From contig NZ_VLKK01000004.1 of assembly GCF_007830065.1 (NCBI RefSeq), forward strand, positions 1-64,000: a stretch of DNA of 64,000 bases, read 5' to 3'. The position numbers and the translations under genes were made by a program. The DNA is from Sphingobium wenxiniae (lineage in GTDB: Bacteria; Pseudomonadota; Alphaproteobacteria; Sphingomonadales; Sphingomonadaceae). The notes beneath the pieces were generated by a model. It did not search any database. It saw only the letters and a list, made by a program, of their open reading frames with translations, and had not been told where the DNA came from. Shown one piece after another: positions 1 to 7,832 of the stretch (within the stretch, counting starts at the first letter, position 1; each line of letters starts with the position of its first letter).

Positions 1-164
1 CTCTGGCAAGCGCGGAGTTTACCACCTTGCGCCTGCGGCTGCTCAAGGTCGCTGCGCGCGTCGTAGAAAGTGCTAGCCGCATCCGCATTGCCTTCGCTTC
101 CGCCTGTCCGGATGCCGACCTGTTCCGCGCCCTCGTTCTCCGGCTGAAGCCTGCGCCGACGTAG
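1..164 (+). CDS. IS1380-family transposase, C-terminal fragment (cut by window edge)
   Basis: Open frame from position 3 to a TAG at 162-164, giving 53 residues. The tail has TTLRLRLLKVAARVVESAS followed by RIRIAFASACPDADLFRALV. This is the recognisable C-terminus of IS1380-type DDE transposases, where a TTxRLRLLKIAARV stretch precedes an FASACP motif. Only the C-terminus is visible; whether the gene upstream is intact cannot be told. The enzyme would cut and rejoin the ends of its own element. Confidence 0.65.
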   Translation, partial: LASAEFTTLRLRLLKVAARVVESASRIRIAFASACPDADLFRALVLRLKPAPT

Positions 165-337
165 CCCATGCGGCAGCGCCGCAGAACTCCGAGCCCAGCC
201 CTTCAACCCGAAAAGCCCATCAATCCGAATGCGGTGAAACAAACGCCAGCGATGCCGGTCGTCCGCGCAATACAGCCAGCCGCAGCAAATGCCCAGAGCG
301 GACCCGAAACCGAGCGTCGTGAATAAGAGAGGTTAGG
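1..337 (+). mobile_element. 3' end of an IS1380-family insertion sequence
   Basis: Right-hand end of an insertion sequence whose body lies outside the window. The transposase C-terminus (to 164) is followed by about 155 bp without a gene, then by gtgaataagagaggttagg at 319-337. Read on the other strand this begins CCTAACCTC, consistent with the CC-starting terminal repeats I recall for IS1380 elements. The left end is not in the window, so neither the inverted repeat nor a target duplication can be confirmed here. The family call rests on the transposase tail. Confidence 0.6.
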
Positions 338-422
338 GAATGCATATTGACAAACCCGCGGTCTTGCTGCGGCCGGGTCGTGCACCAAGAAGAGGGATGC
401 AGAAAGAGGGCCTGCGCACCAT

Positions 423-444
423 CCGCTTTCCACCCCATAACCGC
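423..444 (-). repeat. Copy 1 of a 22-24 bp dispersed intergenic repeat
   Basis: Read on the minus strand it is gcggttatggggtggaaagc followed by gg. Near-identical copies lie at 7617-7640, 39573-39594 and 44437-44460, all between genes. This copy sits between the IS end and the terminator of the OmpA-like gene. Confidence 0.6.
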
Positions 445-449
445 TCTCT

Positions 450-494
450 AAAAACGAAGGCAGGCTCCATTCCGCCCGGAAAGGAGCCTGCCTT
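450..494 (-). terminator. Rho-independent terminator of the OmpA-like gene
   Basis: A perfect 12-bp stem (aaggcaggctcc at 457-468 with ggagcctgcctt at 483-494) encloses a 14-nt loop. On the minus strand it is followed by a run of five T (positions 454-450). It starts 13 bp beyond the stop codon of the gene at 507-1187, as expected for its terminator. Confidence 0.85.
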
Positions 495-506
495 CTCGCG
501 AAAGGT

Positions 507-1187
507 TCAGGACCGCACGTCGGCTTCGGTGACGGGCGCGACCTTGATTTCCACGCGGCGGTTGGACGCCTTGCCTTCCTCGGTCGTGTTCGACGCGATG
601 GGCTGCGTCTCGCCGAAGCCGCGCGTCGCGATGCGGGCGGACTGGACGCCGTGGGATGTGAGATAGTCGGCGACCGACCGGGCGCGCCGTTCGGACAGGC
701 CCTGATTATAGCTGTCGCTGCCGTCGCTATCGGTGTGGCCGTATACGTCGATATAGGTCTTGGGATATTGCGCCAGCACGGACGCCACATCGTTCAGCGT
801 CGGCTGGAACTGCGGCTGCACGGCGGCGCTGTCGAAGCCGAAGGTGATGCCCGAGGGCATCCGCAGCAGCAGATTGTCGCCGTCGCGGATCACGTCCACG
901 CCCGTGCCCGCGGTCTGCTCGCGCAGCTTGCGTTCCTGCGCATCCATATAGGCGCCGATCCCCGCACCGGCGACGGCGCCGATCCCCGCGCCCAGGATCT
1001 TTTCCGTGCGGTCATGCCGCCCGCCGACCAGATCGCCCAGCAGATAGCCGCCCAGCGCGCCGCCGACGCCGCCGATCGCGGCCTTCGAAATCTGGCGGTT
1101 GCCGGTTTCCGGGTCGGTGGTGCAGGCGGCGGTCGCCAGCATGGCGGCAAGGCCCGCGGCGCTCATGATGCGGTAGGAAAGCTTCAT
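507..1187 (-). CDS. OmpA-family peptidoglycan-binding lipoprotein
   Basis: 226 residues. Positions 1-22 form a lipoprotein signal ending TAAC (lipidated Cys22). A glycine-zipper segment follows at about 35-75 (GGVGGALGGYLLG, GAGIGAVAGAGIGAYMD), then an OmpA C-terminal domain from about 105 to 215. That domain has the expected GHTDSDGSDSYNQGLSERRA and a final SNRRVEI. It resembles YiaD/Pal-type proteins that tether the outer membrane to the cell wall. A longer frame continues upstream, but Met at 1187 gives a perfect signal peptide and a ggatcagg purine-rich stretch before it. Monocistronic with its own terminator. Confidence 0.9.
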   Translation of the reverse strand: MKLSYRIMSAAGLAAMLATAACTTDPETGNRQISKAAIGGVGGALGGYLLGDLVGGRHDRTEKILGAGIGAVAGAGIGAYMDAQERKLREQTAGTGVDVIRDGDNLLLRMPSGITFGFDSAAVQPQFQPTLNDVASVLAQYPKTYIDVYGHTDSDGSDSYNQGLSERRARSVADYLTSHGVQSARIATRGFGETQPIASNTTEEGKASNRRVEIKVAPVTEADVRS

Positions 1188-1337
1188 CGGTCCTGATCCC
1201 TTGTCTTTATGCGTCCCTGGAGACGACAGGTGTGAAATCGTCGAAAGCGGAACTTGTTCCACTATCGAACTGAACCGACACTGATGGGACTGTTGTGGAA
1301 ATGAAAGAATATTCGTTATAGGGGGATATCGACCGCC

Positions 1338-2654
1338 ATGGCCATGCTTTCCCCTCATTCGCTGTCGCCCTTTCCCTGGGTCGATCTTGTCATCATCCTC
1401 GCGCTGGTGGCGCTGAACGGCGTGTTCGCCATGTCGGAACTGGCCATCGTGTCGTCGCGCAAGCCGCGGCTTCAGGCGATGGAGAAGGCGGGACGGCGCG
1501 GGGCGCGGTCGGCGCTGACGCTGGCGAGCGATCCGGGCAAGTTCCTGTCCACCGTGCAGATCGGCATCACCCTGATCGGCATCGTCGCGGGCGCCTATTC
1601 CGGGGCGAGCCTGGGCGGGCCGGTGGGCGAGCGGCTGCGGCTGCTGGGGCTGTCGCCCCATCTGGCGGCGAATCTGGGCTTTGCGCTGGTGATCGGCCTC
1701 ACCACCTATGCCTCGCTGATCGTCGGGGAGCTGGTGCCCAAGCAGTTCGCGCTGCGCCGGCCCGAAGCCATCGCGGTGGTGGTCGCCAAGCCGATGATGT
1801 GGCTGGCGCGGCTGACCGCGCCGGTCGTGTGGGTGCTGGACGGGTCGAGCGCGCTGATCTTCCGCCTGCTGGGCATGACCCGCGAGTCCGAGGATCATGT
1901 GACGGCGGAGGAACTGCACCTGATCGTCGCCGAAGCCAGCCGGTCCGGGGTGATCGAGGAAAGCGAGCGCGCGATCATCTCCGGCGTGGTGCGGCTGGCC
2001 GACCGGCCGGTGCGGGAGGTGATGACGCAGCGCATGGACGTCGACTGGATCGACATCGGCGCGGACGAGGCGACGATTCGCGCCCGGCTGCTGGAAACGC
2101 CGCATACCCGCCTGCCGGTGGGGCGCGGATCGGTGGAGGACATCGTCGGCATCGTGCAGGCGCGCGACATCATGACCGCGCTGTTCCGGGGAGAGGCGCT
2201 GGACCTGGAGGCGCTGATCCGCAAGGCGGAGGTCGTGCCGGATCAGGTGGATGCGATGGACGCGCTGGAAGTGCTGCGCCGCGCCGACGTGCCGATGGTC
2301 ATGGTGCATGACGAATATGGCCATTTCGAAGGGATCGTGACGCCCGCCGACCTGCTGTCGGCCATTGCGGGGCATTTCGCTTCGGACCGGGACACGGACG
2401 AGGAGCCGGACCTGGTGGAGCGCGAGGACGGCAGCCTGCTGGTGTCGGGACAGATGCCGATGGACCAGCTTGCGGATCGGATCGGCATCGACCTGCCGGA
2501 GAACCGGGACTATGCGACGGTCGCGGGCCATGCCCTGTGGCTGCTCAAGCGGTTGCCCGAAGTGGGCGATCATGTCGACGATCAGGGCTGGCGTTTCGAG
2601 ATCGTCGACATGGACGGGCGCAAGATCGACAAGCTGCTGATCGCGGAGCGATGA
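1338..2654 (+). CDS. CNNM/CorC-type membrane protein with CBS domains (hemolysin C family)
   Basis: 438 residues in the usual three-part order. A DUF21/CNNM membrane domain occupies about 1-200, with hydrophobic helices near 12-32, 65-90 and 112-135 and the family's GELVPKQFALRRPE. A CBS pair lies at about 215-340 (REVMTQR, GIVQARDIMTALF, GHFEGIVTPADLL), then a CorC/HlyC small domain at about 355-435. Members are linked to magnesium or cobalt tolerance; the 'hemolysin' label is historical. The next gene starts inside its stop (ATGA), so the two are translationally coupled. Confidence 0.88.
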   Translation: MAMLSPHSLSPFPWVDLVIILALVALNGVFAMSELAIVSSRKPRLQAMEKAGRRGARSALTLASDPGKFLSTVQIGITLIGIVAGAYSGASLGGPVGERLRLLGLSPHLAANLGFALVIGLTTYASLIVGELVPKQFALRRPEAIAVVVAKPMMWLARLTAPVVWVLDGSSALIFRLLGMTRESEDHVTAEELHLIVAEASRSGVIEESERAIISGVVRLADRPVREVMTQRMDVDWIDIGADEATIRARLLETPHTRLPVGRGSVEDIVGIVQARDIMTALFRGEALDLEALIRKAEVVPDQVDAMDALEVLRRADVPMVMVHDEYGHFEGIVTPADLLSAIAGHFASDRDTDEEPDLVEREDGSLLVSGQMPMDQLADRIGIDLPENRDYATVAGHALWLLKRLPEVGDHVDDQGWRFEIVDMDGRKIDKLLIAER

Positions 2655-3481
2655 CGCCGCCTTCCGACGGTCCGGCGCTGGACGCCGTGGCGGAGATGCT
2701 GGCGCGCGATCTGGCGGGTGCGCCCGGCGGGCTGTTCGTGCTGGGCCTCTGCGGCGCGCAGGGGAGCGGCAAGTCGACGCTGGCGGCGGCGCTCAAGGAA
2801 CGGATGGAACGGAGCGGCGCGGCGAGCGCGGTGCTGTCCATCGACGATCTCTACCTGCGCCGGGCCGAGCGGGCGGAGTTGGCGCGGACGGTCCATCCGC
2901 TGCTGCGGACGCGGGGCGTGCCGGGCACGCATGATGTTGCGCTGGGCCTGGAGGCGATCGCCGCGCTGGAGCGGGGCGAGGCGGCGGCCCTGCCGCGCTT
3001 CGACAAGGCGGCGGACGATCGCGCGGACGAAGCCGATTGGAGCCGGGCGGCGGCGGGGACGCGGCTGCTGATCCTGGAAGGATGGTGCGTCGGCGCGCGG
3101 CCGCAGGCGGAGGCGGCGCTGACGGAACCTGTCAACGCGCTGGAGCGTGCGGACGATGCGGACGGCGTGTGGCGGGGCTTCGCGAACGCGGCGCTTGGCG
3201 GGGCGTATCAGCGGCTGTTCGCGCGGCTCGACCGGCTGGTGCTGCTGGCCGCGCCGGGTTTCGAGGTGGTGCGGCGCTGGCGGACGCAGCAGGAAGAGGC
3301 ATTGCGCGCGCGCGTGGGCGCGAACGGCGCCGGCGTGATGACCGATGCCCAGATCGCGCGCTTCATCCAGCATTATGAGCGGCTGACGCGGCATATCCTG
3401 ACCGAAATGCCGGATCGCGCAGACCTGACGATCCGTTTGGGGGAGGACCGGGCGGTGCGGGGAATCCGCGCGCTGGATTGA
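2651..3481 (+). CDS. P-loop kinase, D-glycerate 3-kinase-like
   Basis: 276 residues. A Walker A loop, GLCGAQGSGKST, lies at about residues 32-43. It is followed by SIDDLYL, a DF/HP-type substrate region (VHPLLRTRGVPGTHD), ALPRFDKAADDR, and LILEGWCVG near 140. This order matches plant-type glycerate 3-kinase and the yeast Tda10-like kinases. The substrate is inferred from family, not proved. Start is the ATG in the ATGA overlap with the upstream CNNM gene; a frame-open extension further upstream lies inside that gene and is rejected. Confidence 0.78.
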   Translation: MTPPSDGPALDAVAEMLARDLAGAPGGLFVLGLCGAQGSGKSTLAAALKERMERSGAASAVLSIDDLYLRRAERAELARTVHPLLRTRGVPGTHDVALGLEAIAALERGEAAALPRFDKAADDRADEADWSRAAAGTRLLILEGWCVGARPQAEAALTEPVNALERADDADGVWRGFANAALGGAYQRLFARLDRLVLLAAPGFEVVRRWRTQQEEALRARVGANGAGVMTDAQIARFIQHYERLTRHILTEMPDRADLTIRLGEDRAVRGIRALD

Positions 3482-3606
3482 TCCCATCCGGTTGAGGGGG
3501 TGGGGCATGTGCCCGCGGGGCCTCACCCGTTCCTGAAGGATTCGCGTGGAGGAGGGGGCAACCTCGCTCCCCTCCCGCCTGCGGGAGGGAGGGCCAGCGC
3601 GACGTC

Positions 3607-3647
3607 TGCTATTAACCCCCTTCTGTTGCTATTAGTCCCCCTTCCGT
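3607..3647. repeat. Imperfect tandem repeat, two 20-bp units
   Basis: Two consecutive units beginning tgctatta and ending ccccctt-c-gt (3607-3626 and 3627-3647) in the gap between two convergent genes. Just upstream, ccctcccg and gggaggg (3570-3589) form a short GC hairpin. The 186-bp gap holds no gene that I can see; the hairpin may help end transcription from either side. Confidence 0.45.
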
Positions 3648-3667
3648 CATGCCAGCGACCCCCGGTC

Positions 3668-4765
3668 CTACTCTTCCGTCCGGAACAGCACCGTTTCGCC
3701 CACCAGCAGGAACAGCAGGAACGGCGCCCATGCCGCCAGAAACGGCGGATAGGCGCCCAGACTGCCCATGGCGAGCGAGAAATTATCCGCCACGAAATAG
3801 GCGAAGCCCAGAGCCATGCCCAGCACGGCTCGCACGAAAAGCTGGCCCGACCGCGCCAGCCCGAACGCCGCGACGGAACCCAGGATGGGCATCAGGATCG
3901 CGGAGAGCGGCCCCGACAGCTTGTGCCACAGGCTCCCCGCCAGTTCGGACGTCGGCCGTCCGGCGTCATGCAGATCGGCGATGGCGGAGCGCAATTCGCC
4001 AAAGGTCAGCGCGTCGGGATCGACCTTCGCCAGGGTGAACTGCTCCGGACGGATGTCGCGGCCGAAATGGACCGTGCCCAGATCCCGCACCGTGCCGCGC
4101 GTCACGTCGAACTGCTGTGCGTCTTCCAGCACCCAATCCCGGGCGCGGGCGTCATAATGGCCTCTGGGCGCGCGCACGATGGTTGTCAGGCTGTTGTTGA
4201 CGCGATTGTAGATATGGACTTTCCGCAACTGCGTCGCCGTGCCCCGGCCCGCAACGATGGTGGCGTTGACGAGATTGTTGCCGTCCAGCACCCAGGGATT
4301 GACCTTGACCCCGCTATCCTGCGGGATCGGGCCGTAATCGACCGCCTGCCAGGCGCTGAGCGCGGCTGTCGAGCGCGCCACGACCCGCTCGTTGAAGGCA
4401 TAGCTGATGAGGGCCACGCCCAGCGCCGAAGCGATGAGCGGCGCCAATATCTGATGCGCGGACAGCCCCGCCGCCTTCATCGAGATGATCTCGCTGTTCT
4501 GGTTGAGCGTCGCCAGCATGATGAGCGTGCCCAGCAGCACGGAAAAAGGCAGAAAACGGGCAATGATCTGCGGCGCGCGCAGGCCGACATAATGCCATAA
4601 TTGCGCGTCGCCATTGCCTGCATAAGCCAGGATGTCGCCCGATTCTCCCAGCAGGTCGAGCATCTGGAGCACCACCACCAGCATCGCCAGCACGGCGAAG
4701 GTCCGGGTGAAGAACAGCCGCGCCATGTAGAAGCTGATCTGGCGCGACGGGAAGAAATCGAACAT
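3668..4765 (-). CDS. lptG: Lipopolysaccharide export permease LptG
   Basis: 365 residues. Three hydrophobic segments in the N-terminal part (about 20-40, 60-80, 105-125) and three near the C-terminus frame a periplasmic jellyroll domain, the LptF/LptG permease layout. With LptF and the LptB ATPase it pulls lipopolysaccharide from the inner membrane into the Lpt bridge. Start MFDFFPS at 4765 overlaps the LptF stop (ATGA). Second in the lptF-lptG operon, which is divergent from the DUF2141 gene. Confidence 0.92.
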   Translation of the reverse strand: MFDFFPSRQISFYMARLFFTRTFAVLAMLVVVLQMLDLLGESGDILAYAGNGDAQLWHYVGLRAPQIIARFLPFSVLLGTLIMLATLNQNSEIISMKAAGLSAHQILAPLIASALGVALISYAFNERVVARSTAALSAWQAVDYGPIPQDSGVKVNPWVLDGNNLVNATIVAGRGTATQLRKVHIYNRVNNSLTTIVRAPRGHYDARARDWVLEDAQQFDVTRGTVRDLGTVHFGRDIRPEQFTLAKVDPDALTFGELRSAIADLHDAGRPTSELAGSLWHKLSGPLSAILMPILGSVAAFGLARSGQLFVRAVLGMALGFAYFVADNFSLAMGSLGAYPPFLAAWAPFLLFLLVGETVLFRTEE

Positions 4766-5988
4766 CACGCCGCTCCCTGCGGTTCTTGCGTCGAACTGCC
4801 GTTGCGCCGGTTGCCCAGCGGCAGGATGCGGCTCACCTGCTTGCCGATCTTGGCGAAGGCATATTCCAGCGCACCGATCGGCTGGCCGCCGGGGCGATGG
4901 GCGACGACATGATACATCCAGAAGATCAGGCCCGCCGTCAGCGCGAACGGCCCCCATAGCGCGATGATCGGATCGACGCGGCCCAGCGCGCCGACGCTTT
5001 CGCCATATTGATTGATCTTGTGATAAGTCACGATGAACACGATGGAGAGGAACACGCCGAGCGCCGACGTGGAGCGCTTGGGCGGGATGGCGAAGGCCAG
5101 CGCTGCCAGCGGCAGCAGCATCATCATCACCACCTCCACCATGCGGAAATGGAAATTGGCGCGCACCTCGTCCCGCAACTTTTGCGGCGTGGCGGGGTCG
5201 CGCGCAATGGTGACGAGCTCGGGCAGCGTCTTTTCCCGGTCCACGTCGCGGCCCCGGAAACTTTCTATCTGCGGCAGGTCGATGGGCAGGTCGTGGCTGG
5301 AGAAGGAGAGGATGCGGGGCGTCTTGTATTTGGGCGCGTTGTTCACCAGCACGCCGTCGCGCAAACGGAAGATGATGGTGTCCGGATCGTCCGTCGCCAG
5401 AAAGCTGCCTTGCGCCGCCGTGACGGCAAGCGACTGGCCGTTCCGGCCTTCCGCGCGCACGAAAATGCCCTGAAGATTGCGCCCCTCGTCCAGGCTGCGC
5501 TCGATCCGCATGGTCATGCGCTTGCCCAGGCTGGTGAACTCGCCGACCTTGATCGACGCACCCAGCGCGCCCGATCGCAGTTCGAAACGCAGCGCTTCAT
5601 AGGCATGGCGGGACAGCGGCTGAACGAAACCGACAATGCCCAGATTGAGGAGCGCCATGGCGATCGCGAATATATAGGGCACCCGCAAGAGCCGCCCATA
5701 GGACAGGCCCACCGCCCGCATCACGTCCAGCTCCGACGTCTGCGCCAGTTTGCGGAAGGCGAGCAATATGCCCAGCATCAGCCCGATCGGAATGCCGAGC
5801 GAGAGATATTCGGGCAGCATATTGGCCAGCATCCGCCAGACGACGCTGACCGGTCCGCCCTCGGCCGCGACGAAGTCGAACAGGCTCAGCATCTTGTCCA
5901 GCACCAGCAGCATGGCGGCGATCACCAGCGTGCCCAGCATGGGCAAGGCGATCAGGCGGGCGAGATATCGATCGATGGCGGTCAGCAT
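4765..5988 (-). CDS. lptF: Lipopolysaccharide export permease LptF
   Basis: 407 residues from MLTAIDRYLARL, the usual opening of the family. N-terminal helices lie at about 12-35, 55-80 and 100-120, then a periplasmic domain (EFTSLGKRMTMRIE, GIFVRAEGRNGQSLAV), then C-terminal helices from about 290 to 375. Partner of LptG in the LptB2FG transporter. An in-frame ATG at 6009 (MGRRHIE before the chosen Met) is a possible start; no clear ribosome site decides between them. The 110-bp gap to the divergent gene must hold both promoters. Confidence 0.92.
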   Translation of the reverse strand: MLTAIDRYLARLIALPMLGTLVIAAMLLVLDKMLSLFDFVAAEGGPVSVVWRMLANMLPEYLSLGIPIGLMLGILLAFRKLAQTSELDVMRAVGLSYGRLLRVPYIFAIAMALLNLGIVGFVQPLSRHAYEALRFELRSGALGASIKVGEFTSLGKRMTMRIERSLDEGRNLQGIFVRAEGRNGQSLAVTAAQGSFLATDDPDTIIFRLRDGVLVNNAPKYKTPRILSFSSHDLPIDLPQIESFRGRDVDREKTLPELVTIARDPATPQKLRDEVRANFHFRMVEVVMMMLLPLAALAFAIPPKRSTSALGVFLSIVFIVTYHKINQYGESVGALGRVDPIIALWGPFALTAGLIFWMYHVVAHRPGGQPIGALEYAFAKIGKQVSRILPLGNRRNGSSTQEPQGAA

Positions 5989-6118
5989 TTCAATATGTCG
6001 TCGTCCCATCACCATGTTTTGGCCGCAAAGCCGGACCATATCCGATTCCACGGAAAAAGCGGGGCGAACAGGGGCCGCCGTCCGATCCGTTCGGGCGGCT
6101 ATAGCTTCCAGGAGTGCA

Positions 6119-6613
6119 ATGGTCATGTTGAAAGTTGTTGCGGGCCTGATGTCGATGGGGGCCTTGTTCGCCGCCTCCCCGGCTCTGGCCCAGCATCGCG
6201 AGATCGGCAACGACATGGATCTGTGCGCCGCATCGGCCAAGGGGCCGGCGGTGCTGGTGGACGTGCGCGGTTTCGCTGCCTCGACGGGCAGCGTGCGGCT
6301 TCAGTCCTATCCCGCCACGCGAGGCGCCTGGCTGGCCAAGGGCGCCTGGCTCAACCGCATCGAGACGGCGGCAAGGCCCAACAACGGCGCCATGCGTTTC
6401 TGTATGCCGGTGCCGGAGCCGGGCAAATATGGCATCGCCGTCCGGCACGACCGCGACGGGAACGGAAAGACCGACATTTCCCGCGATGGCGGCGGCTTTT
6501 CCAACAATCCCGGCATCAGCATCTTCAACCTGGGCAAGCCTTCGGTCGACAAGGTGGCATTCCATGTCGGACCGGGCGTGACCCGGATCACGATCAACCT
6601 CAAATATATGTGA
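6119..6613 (+). CDS. DUF2141 domain secreted protein
   Basis: 164 residues. A signal peptide (about 1-25, ending ALAQH) is followed by a DUF2141 domain with VDVRGFAASTGSVRLQSYP, MRFCMPVPEPGKYGIAVRHDRDGNGK and FSNNPGISIFNLGKPS. The family's function is not known. cagGAG stands 4 bp before the first ATG and 10 before the second (6125), so either may be used. The DKGK-like DRDGNGKTD loop could bind calcium, which is speculative. It is 10 bp upstream of the DAG-kinase-like gene and probably cotranscribed. Confidence 0.85.
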   Translation: MVMLKVVAGLMSMGALFAASPALAQHREIGNDMDLCAASAKGPAVLVDVRGFAASTGSVRLQSYPATRGAWLAKGAWLNRIETAARPNNGAMRFCMPVPEPGKYGIAVRHDRDGNGKTDISRDGGGFSNNPGISIFNLGKPSVDKVAFHVGPGVTRITINLKYM

Positions 6614-6623
6614 CGATATAATC

Positions 6624-7592
6624 ATGGTCCGCGTTGCGCTCCTGTCCAATCCCAAATCCACGGGCAACCGGGAAACCCTGCCGCGCGTGCGGAGCTATTG
6701 CGCTAGCAATCCCGACATCTTCCATTATGAAGTGGAGCATGTCGACCAGATCGGCCGCGCACTCCAGACCTTCGCCCGCGTCGATCCGGCCGTCATCGTC
6801 ATTAACGGCGGCGACGGCACGGTGCAGGCGGCGTTGACGGAACTCTACCAGGGGGAGCATTTCCAGGGCCGCGTGCCGCCCATCGCCGTGCTCCCCAATG
6901 GCAAGACCAACCTGATAGCGCTGGACCTGGGCATCCATGGCGATCCCATCAAGGCGTTGGAAAAGATCGTGAAGATCGCCAAATCGGACGTCAGCGACCA
7001 TGTCGTCGCGCGCGAGCTGATCGCGCTGTCGGACGGGCGGGCCGAAACGCGGCCGGTGCTGGGGATGTTCCTGGGCGGCGCGGGCCTCGCGGATTCGATC
7101 CTCTATTGCCGCAACCAGATCTATCCGCTGGGCCTTTCCAACGGGATCAGCCATGGGCTGACGGCCATTGCGGTGCTGTTTTCCCTGCTGTTCGGCATCC
7201 GCGCGCGTTTCCTGCCGCCGTCGAGCCGCCCGGTCCGCATCTCGCTGATCCGCGACGGCGAGCTGGCGGGGCGCTTTTCCGTGCTGATCGTCACCACGCT
7301 GGAAAGGCTGCTGCTGGGCACGCGCCCCGGCGAAAGCCAGCGCGGCAACATGAAGCTGATGGCCGTGGACCAGAGCTTCCCGGCATTGCTCCGCCTGGGC
7401 TGGGCCAGCCTGTTCCGCCGCATGGGCAAGACGAAGATGCAGGGCATCCATCTGGAGCAGGGCGACACCATCCGCATCGAAGGGGACCACAGCAGCGTCA
7501 TCCTGGACGGCGAGCTGTTCGAAGCGTCGGAAGGTCATCCCATCGTCCTGCGCTCGACCCAGCCGGTGCCGTTCCTGCGGCTGGCGGCTTGA
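6624..7592 (+). CDS. Diacylglycerol-kinase-family lipid kinase
   Basis: 322 residues. The catalytic glycine motif NGGDGTVQ is at about 60-67, preceded by LLSNPKSTGN near the start and followed by IAVLPNGKTN, all typical of the DAGK/LCB5/YegS fold. An insert of hydrophobic residues at about 175-195 may contact the membrane. Lipid substrate cannot be told from sequence. Sits directly after the DUF2141 gene. Confidence 0.82.
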   Translation: MVRVALLSNPKSTGNRETLPRVRSYCASNPDIFHYEVEHVDQIGRALQTFARVDPAVIVINGGDGTVQAALTELYQGEHFQGRVPPIAVLPNGKTNLIALDLGIHGDPIKALEKIVKIAKSDVSDHVVARELIALSDGRAETRPVLGMFLGGAGLADSILYCRNQIYPLGLSNGISHGLTAIAVLFSLLFGIRARFLPPSSRPVRISLIRDGELAGRFSVLIVTTLERLLLGTRPGESQRGNMKLMAVDQSFPALLRLGWASLFRRMGKTKMQGIHLEQGDTIRIEGDHSSVILDGELFEASEGHPIVLRSTQPVPFLRLAA

Positions 7593-7616
7593 ACGCCTTC
7601 GTCGACACGCGATGAA

Positions 7617-7640
7617 TGGCGGTTCGTGGGTGGGAAGCGG
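7617..7640 (+). repeat. Copy 2 of the dispersed intergenic repeat
   Basis: tggcggttcgtgggtgggaa followed by gcgg, in plus orientation. It differs at a few bases from the minus-oriented copies at 423-444, 39573-39594 and 44437-44460. It is joined directly to the hairpin at 7639-7680. Confidence 0.6.
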
Positions 7641-7680
7641 ATCTCCCTTCTTAGGGCACGGCCAAGCTCAAGGGAGATCC
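7639..7680. repeat. 11-bp inverted repeat (REP-like hairpin)
   Basis: ggatctccctt (7639-7649) pairs perfectly with aagggagatcc (7670-7680) across a 20-nt loop. It is followed by a second GC-rich palindromic stretch to about 7718 ending cgggatgacgg, a form often seen in sphingomonad intergenic repeats. The 240-bp gap between the lipid kinase and the M20 gene holds no other feature I can support. Confidence 0.6.
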
Positions 7681-7832
7681 CAGCGTCGGCTTACGCCGCC
7701 CTCGGGGCGCCGGGATGACGGATGTTGAATGGCTGACAATGGCCGAAACCGTTTCCGCAAATACAATAAACCCTCTTTCCCATCCCTCCGCCTTCCTCCT
7801 ATGCTGTCCGCCTCAGCAATGGAGTTTCATTC

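Noticed and set aside
507..2573. 688-residue minus-strand frame covering the CNNM gene
   Set aside because: Only its last 226 codons are real (OmpA-like lipoprotein from 1187). The rest is the antisense of a well-supported CNNM gene and is rich in H, Q and R, typical of a shadow frame in GC-rich DNA.
5008..6621. 537-residue plus-strand frame over lptF
   Set aside because: Histidine- and glutamine-rich antisense text; lptF on the other strand has clear family motifs.
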